DNA from: Pseudomonadota bacterium
Lineage (GTDB): Bacteria; Pseudomonadota; Gammaproteobacteria; Pseudomonadales; Azotimanducaceae
DNA: 47,347 nt
NCBI GenBank assembly: GCA_022571865.1
Contig: JACZXA010000007.1
Location: 1-47,347, forward strand
Direction of reading: 5' to 3'
Both the position numbers and the translations under genes were made by a program. The notes beneath the pieces were generated by a model. That model made no database searches, had not been told where the DNA came from, and saw only the letters and a list, made by a program, of their open reading frames with translations. Below, in pieces: positions 32,687 through 42,768 of the stretch (positions are counted from its first letter, which is position 1; every line of letters starts with the position of its first letter).

Positions 32687-35600
32687 ACGTTCCGACATCC
32701 AATCTGTTCTGGTTCTGGGCGCGGGCCCCATCGTCATCGGCCAGGCTTGCGAATTCGATTACTCGGGTGCACAAGCTTGCAAGGCACTCCGGGAAGAGGG
32801 CTGCCGGGTAGTGCTGGTCAATTCGAACCCGGCGACCATCATGACCGATCCGTCCATGGCAGATGCAACTTACATCGAACCCGTGGAATGGCAAACGGTT
32901 GCAAAAGTCATCGAGAGAGAGCGACCGGATGCCCTGTTGCCGACGATGGGCGGACAGACAGCGCTCAACTGTACGCTCGATCTGGTTCGTGAGGGCGTGC
33001 TGGAGCGGTTCGGCGTCGAGTTGATCGGGGCCAGTCAGGACGCAATCGACAAGGCCGAAGATCGGGAGCGGTTTGATCGCGCCATGAAGCGAATCGGCCT
33101 TGAGACACCCCGTTCCGCCATTGCCCACAGCTTGGAAGAAGCTGTGCAGGTGCAAAGCCAGTTGGGTTTTCCGTGCGTCATCCGGCCGTCGTTTACCCTC
33201 GGGGGCAGTGGTGGTGGGATCGCCTACAACAGTGAAGAGTTTGCCGAGATTTGCCGTCGGGGGTTGGATCTATCGCCTACGGACGAGTTGCTGATCGACG
33301 AGTCCTTACTGGGTTGGAAAGAGTTTGAGATGGAGGTGATTCGCGACAAGCGCGACAACTGCATCATCGTTTGCTCTATCGAAAATTTTGATCCAATGGG
33401 GGTACATACGGGCGACAGTATTACCGTCGCACCAGCACAGACGTTAACGGACAAGGAATACCAACTGCTGCGTAACGCATCCATTGCGGTATTACGCGAG
33501 ATCGGAGTCGAAACCGGGGGCTCCAACGTGCAGTTTGCCATCGATCCCAAAGATGGCAGGATGGTCGTCATCGAGATGAACCCGAGGGTATCGCGTTCTT
33601 CGGCGCTGGCATCGAAAGCAACGGGTTTTCCCATCGCGAGGGTGGCGGCGAAGCTGGCCCTGGGTTACACGCTCGACGAGTTGGACAATGAGATCACGGG
33701 GGTCACCCCGGCGTCATTCGAACCGAGCATCGACTATGTGGTAACGAAGGTGCCGCGGTTCACGTTCGAGAAATTCCCACAGGCGGATAGCAGATTGACA
33801 ACGCAGATGAAATCCGTTGGCGAGGTCATGGCGATCGGCCGCACGTTTCAAGAATCGTTGCAAAAAGCGTTGAGAAGTCTGGAAACCGGCATGACCGGGT
33901 TGGATTCGGTGCTCAATGCCGAAGGACGGGAAGCACGTTCGATTCTCCAGAGGGAGTTGACCACGCCGGGTGCGGAACGCGTTTGGTACGTGGCCGATGC
34001 TTTCAGGCAGGGTATGAGTCTCCAGGAAGTACAGGAACTGACCACTATCGACCCATGGTTCCTGGCCGAGATAGAAGATCTTGTTGCGACCGAACTGAGT
34101 TTGAGCGGATCGGATCTGGCATCCCTTGACGCGGGCAGCTGTTATCAGCTGAAGCGCCAGGGGTTTTCGGATGCCCGCCTGGCATTCTTGTTAGGGGTCG
34201 CCGAGGACGATTTTCGCGCCCATCGCTTGTCGTTGGGCATCAAACCCGTTTATCGACGGGTCGATACCTGTGCTGCCGAGTTCCCGTCTGCCACCGCCTA
34301 CATGTATTCCACATACGAAGAGGAGTGCGAGGCACAACCTTCAGACCGTAAGAAAATCATGATACTGGGGGGTGGGCCGAATCGCATCGGGCAGGGCATC
34401 GAGTTCGATTACTGCTGTGTACACGCGGCGCTGGCTTTGCGCGAAGACGGTTTTGAAACCATCATGGTCAACTGTAATCCCGAAACCGTATCGACGGATT
34501 ACGACATATCGGATCGGTTGTACTTTGAGCCGGTGACGCTCGAAGACGTTCTGGCGATCGTCGATGTCGAACAGCCAACCGGAGTCATCGTTCAGTTCGG
34601 CGGACAGACTCCCCTGAAGCTGGTCGAGCATCTCGAACGCGCGGGTGTGCCAATTATCGGCACCAGCGCCGACGCCATTGATCGCGCCGAAGACCGTCAA
34701 CGGTTTCAGAAGATGATCGAGAAACTTGGCCTCAGACAGCCGTCTAACCGCACGGTTACGGATGCGGAAACCGGGTTGGCTGGCGCGCGCGCCATCGGGT
34801 TCCCGATCGTGGTGCGACCTTCGTACGTACTCGGTGGACGGGCAATGGAAATTGTCTTCAACGAGGAAGAACTTACCCGTTATCTGAAAAATGCGTTCGA
34901 CGTTTCCAACGATGCGCCAGTACTTTTAGATCGGTTCCTCGACCAGGCGATCGAGATCGATGTCGATGCGGTGTGCGACGGTGAGCAGGTTGTGATCGGG
35001 GCCATCATGCAGCATATCGAACAGGCCGGCGTACACTCAGGTGATTCGGCATGTTCCCTGCCCCCTTACCAGCTTCCGGACGAAGTGCAGAACCAGATCC
35101 GTGAGCAGGTCAAGGCGATGGCCCTGGAACTCGAGGTGGTGGGTCTCATGAATGTGCAGCTTGCGGTGCAGGATAGGGACATTTACGTGTTGGAGGTAAA
35201 TCCTCGCGCTTCGCGCACAGTGCCCTTCGTGTCCAAGTGCATAGGCATATCGCTTGCGCAGATCGCCGCACGCTGCATGGTTGGCACGAGTCTTGTCGAA
35301 CAGGGCTTCACCGAGGAAATCATTCCCACCCGGATCTATGTGAAGGAATCGGTGTTTCCCTTTGTGAAGTTCCCGGGAGTCGATCCAATCCTTGGACCCG
35401 AGATGAAATCCACCGGCGAAGTCATGGGCGTGGGCGACAGCTTTGGTGAGGCCTTCGCCAAGGCGGCCCTTGGTGCCGGGGTGTTGCTGCCGGATGGTGG
35501 CAGGGCTTTCATCAGCGTCAAAGAATCGGACCGGCCGGGTCTTGCCGCGCTCGGTCGAGACCTGGTGGATCTCGGGTTCAGTCTGGTTGCGACCCGAGGT

Positions 35601-35918
35601 ACGGCGGCGGTGTTGCGTGAAGCTGGCATTGAGACAGACACCATCAACAAGGTGACACAAGGCCGACCGCATGTGGCCGACATGTTGAAAAACGAGCAGA
35701 TCGATCTCATCGTCAACACCACCGAAGGGCACCAGTCGATTGCCGACTCGGCAGTCATTCGTCGTCTGGCGCTGCTGAACAAGGTTTGTTATACGACGAC
35801 GCTCACCGGTGGAGAGGCGTACTGCATCGCCATTGCCTACTCCAGGGCAAACCCGGTGGATACCGTTCGGTGTCTACAGGACCTGCACGCCACAGGTGGA
35901 AAAAGTCGTACGGGATAG
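32679..35918 (+). CDS. carB: Carbamoyl-phosphate synthase large subunit
   Basis: A 1079-residue synthase with two homologous ATP-grasp halves and a C-terminal regulatory domain. The N-terminal half starts [20 protein letters not shown] and the second half restarts [20 protein letters not shown] at about residue 560, the expected duplication. The carbamate tunnel halves and the allosteric MGS-like domain (from about 940, [20 protein letters not shown]) are intact. The start is TTG 32679, inside the end of carA, the only codon that gives the family N-terminus. Both car genes thus use TTG starts, which would lower initiation. greA follows 75 bases later. Confidence 0.97.
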   Translation: MPRRSDIQSVLVLGAGPIVIGQACEFDYSGAQACKALREEGCRVVLVNSNPATIMTDPSMADATYIEPVEWQTVAKVIERERPDALLPTMGGQTALNCTLDLVREGVLERFGVELIGASQDAIDKAEDRERFDRAMKRIGLETPRSAIAHSLEEAVQVQSQLGFPCVIRPSFTLGGSGGGIAYNSEEFAEICRRGLDLSPTDELLIDESLLGWKEFEMEVIRDKRDNCIIVCSIENFDPMGVHTGDSITVAPAQTLTDKEYQLLRNASIAVLREIGVETGGSNVQFAIDPKDGRMVVIEMNPRVSRSSALASKATGFPIARVAAKLALGYTLDELDNEITGVTPASFEPSIDYVVTKVPRFTFEKFPQADSRLTTQMKSVGEVMAIGRTFQESLQKALRSLETGMTGLDSVLNAEGREARSILQRELTTPGAERVWYVADAFRQGMSLQEVQELTTIDPWFLAEIEDLVATELSLSGSDLASLDAGSCYQLKRQGFSDARLAFLLGVAEDDFRAHRLSLGIKPVYRRVDTCAAEFPSATAYMYSTYEEECEAQPSDRKKIMILGGGPNRIGQGIEFDYCCVHAALALREDGFETIMVNCNPETVSTDYDISDRLYFEPVTLEDVLAIVDVEQPTGVIVQFGGQTPLKLVEHLERAGVPIIGTSADAIDRAEDRQRFQKMIEKLGLRQPSNRTVTDAETGLAGARAIGFPIVVRPSYVLGGRAMEIVFNEEELTRYLKNAFDVSNDAPVLLDRFLDQAIEIDVDAVCDGEQVVIGAIMQHIEQAGVHSGDSACSLPPYQLPDEVQNQIREQVKAMALELEVVGLMNVQLAVQDRDIYVLEVNPRASRTVPFVSKCIGISLAQIAARCMVGTSLVEQGFTEEIIPTRIYVKESVFPFVKFPGVDPILGPEMKSTGEVMGVGDSFGEAFAKAALGAGVLLPDGGRAFISVKESDRPGLAALGRDLVDLGFSLVATRGTAAVLREAGIETDTINKVTQGRPHVADMLKNEQIDLIVNTTEGHQSIADSAVIRRLALLNKVCYTTTLTGGEAYCIAIAYSRANPVDTVRCLQDLHATGGKSRTG

Positions 35919-35993
35919 AAAACTACTGCCAAAAAGCACACCATAAACACACACACTTCTCTTGGAAGCGTGCAACATAAAAGAGCGATTCCA

Positions 35994-36467
35994 ATGCCTA
36001 CCCCGATGACAGTTGAAGGTGCTGATGCGCTTCGCCAAGAATTACAGCACCGCAAAACAAGCCTCCGCCAGCAGATTACCAAAGCGATTGCCGAGGCACG
36101 CGAGCATGGCGATCTCAAAGAGAACGCGGAATATCATGCGGCACGTGAACAGGGTGGCTTCAATGAAGGCCGCATACAGCACATTGAAAGTATGCTGGCC
36201 GATGCACAGATTATCGACGTCACCAGGATTACCGCGACCGACAGGGTGATTTTTGGAACGACGGTTACCCTCATTGAGATGGCGACAGGTAAGGAGATCC
36301 GCTACAAGATCGTTGGTGAGGATGAAGCGGATCTGAAATCCGATAAAATCTCGGTGATGTCACCGATTGCCCGTTCGGTGATCGGTAAATCCGTCGGAGA
36401 CGTTGGCTGCGTGTCGGCTCCGAGCGGCGACGTAGAATATGAAATCAATCGGGTGGAGTATGTTTAA
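35994..36467 (+). CDS. greA: Transcription elongation factor GreA
   Basis: A 157-residue factor that enters the RNA polymerase secondary channel and promotes cleavage of backtracked transcripts. The N-terminal coiled coil carries the catalytic acidic tip ([20 protein letters not shown]) and the C-terminal FKBP-like domain ends [14 protein letters not shown] use ATG 35994 ([17 protein letters not shown]), which aligns with the family; an ATG eight codons upstream is less likely. It converges with yhbY, as in many gammaproteobacteria. Confidence 0.96.
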   Translation: MPTPMTVEGADALRQELQHRKTSLRQQITKAIAEAREHGDLKENAEYHAAREQGGFNEGRIQHIESMLADAQIIDVTRITATDRVIFGTTVTLIEMATGKEIRYKIVGEDEADLKSDKISVMSPIARSVIGKSVGDVGCVSAPSGDVEYEINRVEYV

Positions 36468-36493
36468 GGAAACGGTGAGGGACGGCGCCAGCG

Positions 36494-36832
36494 TTACACA
36501 AACCGCATCAAGTTGGACAGTTTCGGATCCGGCTCGGGATTAGCACGAAACAACACGATGATTTTTCCGATCCGTTGCACGATAGCGGCGTTGCATGCTT
36601 TCGCAAGCTGAGTACCAAGCGCCCGACGCTCCTCTCGCGAAAGCACATTTATTCTTACCTTGATGAGTTCGTGATCGGATAGCGCCCGTTCGGTTTCGCC
36701 GATTAATCCTTCGTTCATACCTTGGTCGCCGATACTCACAACCGGGTCCAGATGATGGGCGATTTGGCGCATCCGACGCTTGGTTTTCGCATCGAGGGCG
36801 ATGGTTGAGTTCTGCGATAAGCTGTCTGTCAT
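36494..36832 (-). CDS. yhbY: CRM-domain RNA-binding protein YhbY
   Basis: A 112-residue protein of the CRS1-YhbY family that binds pre-50S ribosomal particles. The domain shows KRRMRQIAHHLDPVVSIGDQ, the G-rich loop GMNEGLIGETERAL and the ending KACNAAIVQRIGKIIVLFR. A ten-residue N-terminal extension precedes it. Starts at 36832 or three codons earlier are both possible. The usual divergent partner rlmE follows, here separated by 689 bases full of repeats. Confidence 0.93.
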   Translation of the reverse strand: MTDSLSQNSTIALDAKTKRRMRQIAHHLDPVVSIGDQGMNEGLIGETERALSDHELIKVRINVLSREERRALGTQLAKACNAAIVQRIGKIIVLFRANPEPDPKLSNLMRFV

Positions 36833-36882
36833 GGCGGGCATTATAGTGGTTTGCGGGGCATCTTCCGTATGGGCGAGAAGGG

Positions 36883-37160
36883 CTAGCCTGGATTATTCAT
36901 GAAGAAGCGTAGCGAGGTCGGGGTCGAGGGCAATTCGCTATGCGAATTGCCAGAGTAGTAAAACGCCGGGCCTCGCAGGCAGGGTGCGCGGACTGGAAGG
37001 CGCGGGTCTCGTCCCATGGGGACGGGCGCGGGCATCGACAGCACGCGCAGTTCGCCTTGCAAACTGCCGAGCACCTGGAGGGAGCACGCCCGCCTGCGAG
37101 GCCCGGTGTTTTGCTGCTATCGGCGGCCGCAGTAGCTTGTTCATGAATAATGCAGGCTAG
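36883..37160. repeat. Large palindromic element, copy 1 (CTAG-bounded, MITE-like)
   Basis: The ends are 26-base inverted repeats with two mismatches: left 36883-36908 (CTAG, then GGATTATTCATGAA) and right 37135-37160. Inside is a perfect ten-pair hairpin (36929-36938 with 36942-36951) and a perfect 15-base inverted pair (36966-36980 with 37092-37106). The whole could fold into one long structure. There is no open reading frame of note. Copies 2 and 3 lie ahead of tpiA. Confidence 0.82.
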
Positions 37161-37183
37161 GAGTCTGCGCGGTAGAAAATTCC
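37157..37183. repeat. CTAG hairpin repeat, truncated inverted copy
   Basis: CTAGGAGTCT-GCGCGGTAGAAAA is the reverse complement of the unit at 42583-42614 and shares its CTAG with element copy 1. The second arm is lost after AAAATTCC. Confidence 0.75.
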
Positions 37184-37530
37184 GTCACGAGCAAGTACCA
37201 AGGCGAGGACGGTTTTTCGCTCTTTTGAGGCGCATAGTGGCGCTACGCAACGAAAAAGAGCGCAAATATGGGCCGCTGTGGTGCTTTCGGAGTAGGAATC
37301 TTTTCTACCGCGCAGAATCCTGGGAAACCTCTGCTCGATTCTCGTTTGCTCACCTGCCTTTCAGGAGCGCTCGAGAGGGCGCGATAGCAGTTTTAGTATC
37401 GCAAACTGCCCAGCAACCCGAAAGGGTTGCCGAGGACGCAGCGTGGTAGGTCCCACCCAAGGACGAGCACGAAGCCAGGGGCGAAAAAGAGCTGCGAATT
37501 GGAAAAGTCATTTTTGGGACAGTACGCCAG
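37184..37530. repeat. Hairpin-rich intergenic region ahead of rlmE
   Basis: No gene is seen here. There is a nine-pair stem CGCTCTTTT/AAAAGAGCG (37218-37226 with 37254-37262), a degenerate CTAG hairpin unit at 37292-37322 (GTAGGAATCT, 12-base loop, AGAATCC), and a seven-pair GCAACCC/GGGTTGC stem with a GAAA tetraloop (37413-37430). The rlmE promoter is presumably within this stretch, but I cannot pick it with confidence. Confidence 0.6.
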
Positions 37531-38169
37531 GTGGGAAAAAATAAATCAAGACGCAGCGGATCCAGTGATCGTTGGCTCAAACGCCAGCGGCGTGATGTAT
37601 TTACCAGGCAGGCAGCCGAGCTGGGACGGTTGTCCCGCGCTCACTTCAAGTTGCAGCAACTTGACGAGCGGTTCGGCCTGCTGAAGCCGCGAATGAAGGT
37701 CTTGGAGCTTGGGGCGGCGCCCGGTGGCTGGACGAATTACCTGGAACAGCGAGTAATCGGCGGTTTGCTGATCGTATGCGATCCGCGACCGATCGCGGCA
37801 GCGGCGCAAACGGTGGTCATTGAAGGTGTCTATGGCGAGAAGGAAACCGACCAGGAGATCATGGAACATCTCGAAGGAAGAACGCTTGATCTTGTATTGT
37901 CAGATATGGCCCCCAACATGACAGGTATCAGAACCGCCGATCAGGCACGGTCGATGGATCTGGTCGAACTTGCCGCCGATGCCGCCAGCAGGTGGTTGAA
38001 ACCTGGAGGCAACCTGGTGGTCAAAATATTCCAGGGAGAGGGTGTCGAGGCGTGGGTGGCCAATACCCGTAAACGATTCGGAACAGTGAAGATGGTGAAA
38101 CCCAAAGCATCCAGGGCGGAATCACGGGAAGTTTATGCAGTTGCGCAGGAGTTCCTTGTCATTGACTAG
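37531..38169 (+). CDS. rlmE: 23S rRNA 2'-O-methyltransferase RlmE (FtsJ/RrmJ)
   Basis: A 212-residue S-adenosylmethionine-dependent enzyme that methylates U2552 of 23S rRNA in the 50S subunit. The SAM motif is KVLELGAAPGGWTNYL. The catalytic K-D-K-E set is seen in SRAHFKLQQ, DLVLSDMAPN, GGNLVVKIFQG and SRAESREVYAV. Start GTG 37531 matches the family N-terminus (GKNKSRRSGSSDRWLKR). It is followed by ftsH after about 105 bases, the conserved pair, and is reached through a repeat-filled leader. Confidence 0.96.
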   Translation: MGKNKSRRSGSSDRWLKRQRRDVFTRQAAELGRLSRAHFKLQQLDERFGLLKPRMKVLELGAAPGGWTNYLEQRVIGGLLIVCDPRPIAAAAQTVVIEGVYGEKETDQEIMEHLEGRTLDLVLSDMAPNMTGIRTADQARSMDLVELAADAASRWLKPGGNLVVKIFQGEGVEAWVANTRKRFGTVKMVKPKASRAESREVYAVAQEFLVID

Positions 38170-38274
38170 TCGTGTAACCTGATTCGTTAGTTTGGAATTT
38201 TGGGTCTAAAATTATGGCAGGTGCCGAGCGAAGAAGTGGGGGCCGGGCGGCACCGGTGGTGAGAGGATAAGACC

Positions 38275-40182
38275 TTGACAGATATGGGAAAAAATCTACT
38301 ACTCTGGCTGATCATTGCCGCCGTGTTGTTGACGGTGTTCAACAACTTCAACGTCACGCAGGAACCGGAATCGGTGCCCTATTCCGAGTTTATCGAACAG
38401 GTCCGCACCGACCAGATTCTCTCAGTTGAGATTGACAGTCTGCTTATCCGGGGCGTGCGGAAAACGACGAACGAACAGTTTCAGGTCGTCCGTCCCAACA
38501 TCGAAGATCCAAAACTCCTCGACGATCTCTACAACCACCACGTGGAGACGGTGTTCAAGCTCCCGGAGCAACAGAGCATCTGGACACAACTGCTCATCGC
38601 CAGTTTCCCCATTCTCATCATCATCGCTGTTTTCATGCTCTTCATGCGGCAGATGCAGGGGGGTGCCGGTGGCCGCGGTGGGCCGATGGCATTCGGCAAG
38701 AGCAAAGCGAGGCTCCTTTCAGACGATCAAATCAAAACCTCGTTTGACGATGTTGCGGGTGTGGATGAAGCGAAAGAAGATGTCCAGGAATTAGTCGAGT
38801 TCCTGAGTGATCCAAGCAAGTTTCAACGCCTCGGTGGCAAGATCCCCCGAGGGATCCTCATGGTAGGTCAGCCGGGAACCGGTAAGACGCTGCTGGCGAG
38901 AGCAATTGCGGGGGAGGCGAAGGTGCCTTTCTTTTCGATCTCCGGTTCCGATTTTGTCGAGATGTTCGTTGGTGTTGGCGCATCTCGTGTTCGAGATATG
39001 TTCCAACAGGCCAAGAAACAGGCTCCCTGCATCATCTTCATCGACGAGATCGACGCGGTGGGTCGTCACCGGGGTGCCGGTTTGGGCGGTGGTCATGATG
39101 AACGCGAACAGACATTGAACCAACTGCTTGTCGAGATGGACGGCTTCGAAACCAACGATGGAGTTATTGTCATTGCAGCGACAAACCGTCCGGACGTACT
39201 CGATCCCGCGTTGCTGCGACCCGGCCGCTTCGACCGTCAGGTTGTGGTCAGCCTGCCCGACATCCGTGGCCGTGAGCAGATCCTCAAGGTACATTCGCGA
39301 AAAGTCCCGGTTGCCGATGACGTGGACGCGAGCATCATTGCCCGTGGTACCCCGGGTTTTTCGGGTGCCGACCTTGCCAACCTCGTGAACGAAGCTGCGT
39401 TGCTTGCCGCGCGCGGTAGCAAGAGACTGGTTGAGATGGATGATTTCGAGAAAGCGAAAGACAAGGTACTGATGGGTGCCGAACGCAAATCGATGGTCAT
39501 GTCGGACAAGGAAAAACGTAACACCGCATACCACGAGGCGGGTCACGCAATCGTCGGCAAGTTGGTGCCGGATCACGATCCGCTGTACAAAGTGACCATC
39601 ATTCCCCGTGGCCTTACACTCGGGGTGACGATGTTCCTTCCGGAGGAGGACCGCTACAGTTTGAGCCGCCAGACCATTACCAGTCAGATCTGCAGCCTGT
39701 ATGGCGGACGTATCGCCGAGGAGATGATTCTTGGCGAGGATCACGTGACGACTGGCGCTGCGAATGACATCGAGCGGGCTACCGGGCTTGCCCGCAACAT
39801 GGTTACCAAGTGGGGCTTGTCCGACAAGATGGGTCCGTTGATGTACGAAGAAGAGGAAGGTGAAGTCTTCCTCGGGATGTCTGTCGCTTCCCAAACCAGA
39901 ACTCACTCCCAGGAAACCGCCCACGACATCGACTTGGAGGTGCGGCGGATAATCGATGAGTGTTACGGCACAGCGAAGCGGTTGCTGGAAGAGAACATCG
40001 ACAAGCTCCACGCTATGGCGGAGGCGCTGATCGAATTCGAGACGCTCAACCCGGACCAACTCGATGACATCATGGCTGGCGCTCGACCGCGCGACCCCGC
40101 CAAGTCGGGTAATTCCGGCTCGCCTAAGAAAGACAAATCCTCTGGCGAATCACCGATCGGAGGACCCGCAGAAGAACACTGA
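38275..40182 (+). CDS. ftsH: ATP-dependent zinc metalloprotease FtsH
   Basis: A 635-residue inner-membrane AAA protease that degrades membrane and regulatory proteins such as sigma-32 and LpxC. Two membrane helices (about 6-25 and 110-130) flank the periplasmic domain. The AAA domain has Walker A GQPGTGKT (Gln where most have Pro), Walker [13 protein letters not shown], the pore loop [13 protein letters not shown] and the second region of homology. The zinc site is HEAGH with a downstream Asp. The start is TTG 38275 with GAGAGG eight bases before; an ATG three codons later is possible, but the family form begins one step earlier as here. Confidence 0.97.
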   Translation: MTDMGKNLLLWLIIAAVLLTVFNNFNVTQEPESVPYSEFIEQVRTDQILSVEIDSLLIRGVRKTTNEQFQVVRPNIEDPKLLDDLYNHHVETVFKLPEQQSIWTQLLIASFPILIIIAVFMLFMRQMQGGAGGRGGPMAFGKSKARLLSDDQIKTSFDDVAGVDEAKEDVQELVEFLSDPSKFQRLGGKIPRGILMVGQPGTGKTLLARAIAGEAKVPFFSISGSDFVEMFVGVGASRVRDMFQQAKKQAPCIIFIDEIDAVGRHRGAGLGGGHDEREQTLNQLLVEMDGFETNDGVIVIAATNRPDVLDPALLRPGRFDRQVVVSLPDIRGREQILKVHSRKVPVADDVDASIIARGTPGFSGADLANLVNEAALLAARGSKRLVEMDDFEKAKDKVLMGAERKSMVMSDKEKRNTAYHEAGHAIVGKLVPDHDPLYKVTIIPRGLTLGVTMFLPEEDRYSLSRQTITSQICSLYGGRIAEEMILGEDHVTTGAANDIERATGLARNMVTKWGLSDKMGPLMYEEEEGEVFLGMSVASQTRTHSQETAHDIDLEVRRIIDECYGTAKRLLEENIDKLHAMAEALIEFETLNPDQLDDIMAGARPRDPAKSGNSGSPKKDKSSGESPIGGPAEEH

Positions 40183-40193
40183 GTGTTCGCGGC

Positions 40194-41084
40194 GTGACAC
40201 AGATCTTTAATGCCTCAGAGCGGCTGCTGCGTTGCGGATCGCGAACGTTGTCGCTGAGCGAGCCCCGGCTCATGGGTGTGCTCAACATCACGCCGGATTC
40301 CTTTTCTGATGGTGGTTTGTTGCTCGCCTCGAACAAGCCGGACCTGCCTTGCGTGTTGAATACCGCTCGGCAGATGTTGGCTGAGGGCGCCGCGATTCTG
40401 GACGTGGGTGGACAATCAACTCGGCCGGGTGCGGAAGCGGTCTCGGTCGATGACGAATGCCATCGGGTGATCCCGGTCCTGGAACGCCTGTTGGAACTCG
40501 ACACCATCGTTTCGATAGACACTTGCAAAACCGAGGTGGCCACGCAAGCAGTGGCTCTTGGCTGTCATCTTGTCAACGACGTGTGTGGGTTACGAAGCTA
40601 CGATATGTGCCGCCTCGTTGCAGACAGTGATGTAGCCGTATGTATCATGCACATGCAGGGCGAACCTCGGTCTATGCAAAACGCTCCGCACTATTCCGAT
40701 GTGGTGGCCGACGTTCGGTTGTTTCTCGAGCAGCAGGTTTCATTGTGCCGAGACGCAGGTATCGGCAACGAGCGAATCTTGTTGGATCCTGGCTTCGGCT
40801 TCGGCAAAACCACCGAGCACAACCTTAGCTTGTTGCGCCGGTTGTCGGAGCTCGAGATTGACGGCATACCGTTGCTGGTCGGTCTGTCACGGAAGAGTAC
40901 CATCGGTAATATTACAGGTCGTCAGGTCGGTGAGCGAGTCCACGGCAGCGTAGCTGCTGCGGTGATTGCGGTGCAGAATGGCGCCAGTATCGTCCGGGTG
41001 CACGATGTTGCGGCAACGGCCGATGCGTTAAAAGTGTTACGTGCCGTCTCGCGGGGAGAGCAAGACGAGACCATAGGAGAGTAA
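40194..41084 (+). CDS. folP: Dihydropteroate synthase
   Basis: A 296-residue TIM-barrel enzyme that joins para-aminobenzoate to dihydropterin diphosphate in folate synthesis, the target of sulfonamides. Both signatures are present: MGVLNITPDSFSDGG and AILDVGGQSTRPGA. The later DPGFGFGKT and LVGLSRKSTIG loops that bind pterin are intact. The start is GTG 40194, only 11 bases after ftsH, so the ftsH-folP-glmM operon is translated as one message. The length is slightly above the family average because of the N-terminal 20 residues. Confidence 0.96.
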   Translation: MTQIFNASERLLRCGSRTLSLSEPRLMGVLNITPDSFSDGGLLLASNKPDLPCVLNTARQMLAEGAAILDVGGQSTRPGAEAVSVDDECHRVIPVLERLLELDTIVSIDTCKTEVATQAVALGCHLVNDVCGLRSYDMCRLVADSDVAVCIMHMQGEPRSMQNAPHYSDVVADVRLFLEQQVSLCRDAGIGNERILLDPGFGFGKTTEHNLSLLRRLSELEIDGIPLLVGLSRKSTIGNITGRQVGERVHGSVAAAVIAVQNGASIVRVHDVAATADALKVLRAVSRGEQDETIGE

Positions 41085-41094
41085 CTGAAGAACA

Positions 41095-42438
41095 ATGGGT
41101 AGGAAGTATTTTGGAACTGACGGTATTCGCGGCCGAGTAGGTCAACATCCCATCACACCGGAATTTTGCTTGCGCCTGGCGTGGGCCGTAGGCAAGGTTT
41201 TTTCGCGTCAGGGTAATTGCCACATTCTGATCGGTAAAGACACCCGAATCTCCGGGTACATGCTGGAGTCGGTGCTCGAATCGGGACTTGCTTCCGCGGG
41301 TGCCAACGTCAGCCTGCTCACGGTGATGCCGACGCCGGCTATTGCGTATCTCACGCGTACTTTGGGCGCAGACGCCGGCATCGTCATCAGCGCTTCACAC
41401 AATGCCTACTTCGACAACGGAATAAAATTTTTCGATGCCGATGGCAACAAGCTCGGGGACGATATCGAGTTGGAGATCGAGGCTCAGCTGGAACAGGAGA
41501 TGGTTTGCGTGGACTCGGACCGACTGGGTCGCGCTGCGCGAATCGACGACGCCCCGGGTAGATACATCGAGTTTTGTAAAGCTACGGTCAGTCGCGGCTT
41601 CCGGCTCAACGGCCTGAAGGTGGTATTGGATTGTGCCAATGGCGCTACCTATCACGTGGCTCCACGCGTGTTCGAGGAGTTGGGTGCGGATATCGAAGTG
41701 ATTGGTGTAAGTCCGAATGGCGTGAACATCAACGATGGTTGCGGATCCACGCATCCGGATAGTGTCGCCGAGAAAGTGGTAACAGTCGGTGCGGATCTGG
41801 GCATCGCGTTCGATGGCGATGGCGATCGGGTCATTATGGTGGATGCCCGGGGCGAGGTTGTCGATGGTGATGAGTTGCTTTATGTCATCGCAAAACATCG
41901 AGATTTGACCGGTAATCTCCAAGGCGGCGTTGTTGGCACGGTGATGACTAACTTTGGTCTGGAGCGTGCTCTGGAAGAGGCTCGGATTCCTTTCGCGCGA
42001 GCTCAAGTGGGCGACCGTTATGTCCTCGAGATGCTCAAAAGCAAGGGCTGGGTCGTTGGAGGAGAATCGTCGGGGCATATCATTTGCCTGGATCTGACGA
42101 CGACGGGTGATGCAATCGTTGCGGCGTTGCAGGTGCTGATTGCGGTAGTTGAAAGCGGGCGATCGCTCACCGAACTCAAGAAAGGAATGACCAAGATGCC
42201 GCAGGTAATGGTTGATGTAAGAGTAGATGAGCCTGGTGCCGTCGCGACTCTTGTTGGGGTAACCCAGGCGGTTCAAGCTACAACCGAGCGCCTCAGGGGG
42301 CGCGGCCGGGTGCTGGTGCGCCCGTCCGGAACGGAGCCGGTGGTCCGGGTTATGGTGGAGGGTGAAGACCGCAGCGAAGTGACCGCTATTGCTGAGGATC
42401 TTGCCGAACTGGTAAAACGTGAGGCTGCCACTTCCTAG
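41095..42438 (+). CDS. glmM: Phosphoglucosamine mutase
   Basis: A 447-residue enzyme that converts glucosamine-6-phosphate to glucosamine-1-phosphate for UDP-GlcNAc, peptidoglycan and lipopolysaccharide. The phosphoserine loop is [19 protein letters not shown], the metal loop is [10 protein letters not shown], and the phosphate-binding end is [15 protein letters not shown]. The start is ATG 41095, ten bases after folP. The TAG stop lies inside the CTAG at the left border of a palindromic repeat element (copy 2). Confidence 0.97.
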   Translation: MGRKYFGTDGIRGRVGQHPITPEFCLRLAWAVGKVFSRQGNCHILIGKDTRISGYMLESVLESGLASAGANVSLLTVMPTPAIAYLTRTLGADAGIVISASHNAYFDNGIKFFDADGNKLGDDIELEIEAQLEQEMVCVDSDRLGRAARIDDAPGRYIEFCKATVSRGFRLNGLKVVLDCANGATYHVAPRVFEELGADIEVIGVSPNGVNINDGCGSTHPDSVAEKVVTVGADLGIAFDGDGDRVIMVDARGEVVDGDELLYVIAKHRDLTGNLQGGVVGTVMTNFGLERALEEARIPFARAQVGDRYVLEMLKSKGWVVGGESSGHIICLDLTTTGDAIVAALQVLIAVVESGRSLTELKKGMTKMPQVMVDVRVDEPGAVATLVGVTQAVQATTERLRGRGRVLVRPSGTEPVVRVMVEGEDRSEVTAIAEDLAELVKREAATS

Positions 42439-42586
42439 ACCGGATTATTCATGAAGAAGCGTAGCGAGGTTGAGATCGCGCAGTCTGCGAAGCAAACTGC
42501 CAGTCGTACAACGCCCTGCCTGCGAGGCCCGACGTTTTGCTGCTATCGGCGACCGCAGTAGCTTGTTCATGAATAATCCAGGCTAG
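42435..42586. repeat. Large palindromic element, copy 2
   Basis: It begins at the CTAG of the glmM stop, with GGATTATTCATGAAGAAGC inside the left end and GCTTGTTCATGAATAATCC in the right end. Its right half is almost identical to the right half of copy 1, but the centre is shorter by about 125 bases. Confidence 0.82.
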
Positions 42587-42614
42587 GAATCTTTTCTACC
42601 GCGCAGACTCCTAG
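42583..42614. repeat. 32-base CTAG hairpin repeat, intact copy
   Basis: CTAGGAATCT and AGACTCCTAG flank the 12-base loop TTTCTACCGCGC. It joins element copies 2 and 3, sharing a CTAG with each. It differs from the recN copy only in its last base. Confidence 0.88.
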
Positions 42615-42692
42615 CCTCACTATTCATGAAGCATCGTGAGACTGGGTAATTTTCAAGGTCTCAGTGGCAGCTTGTTCATGAATAATCCGTAG
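42611..42692. repeat. Large palindromic element, copy 3 (short)
   Basis: The left end reads CTAGCCTCACTATTCATGAA and the right end TTCATGAATAATCCGTAG, with an internal hairpin GAGACTGG...GTCTCAGTGG. At 82 bases it keeps little more than the inverted ends of copies 1 and 2. Confidence 0.75.
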
Positions 42693-42710
42693 CCCTTCAC
42701 GATGCAGACG

Positions 42711-42739
42711 TTGTTTGTGTGATGTTCAGCGTTTAGTAT
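42711..42739 (+). promoter_or_regulatory. Sigma-70-type promoter ahead of tpiA
   Basis: TTGTTT, a 17-base spacer and TAGTAT lie 30 bases before the GTG of tpiA and just after the repeat cluster, in the position where transcription would restart after glmM. Confidence 0.55.
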
Positions 42740-42768
42740 TGCGCGCCCTTTTTTAACCGCTTGAGTGC

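Noticed and set aside
36883-37530. CRISPR array in the repeat-rich gap before rlmE
   Set aside because: The repeats are palindromic, unequal in length and not separated by regular spacers, and there are no cas genes.
38791-40059. 422-codon open frame on the minus strand opposite ftsH
   Set aside because: It is a mirror of the FtsH reading frame, with no ribosome site and no recognisable protein features.
41395-42276. 293-codon open frame on the minus strand opposite glmM
   Set aside because: It is fully contained in glmM, which has all its active-site motifs, and shows no motif of its own.
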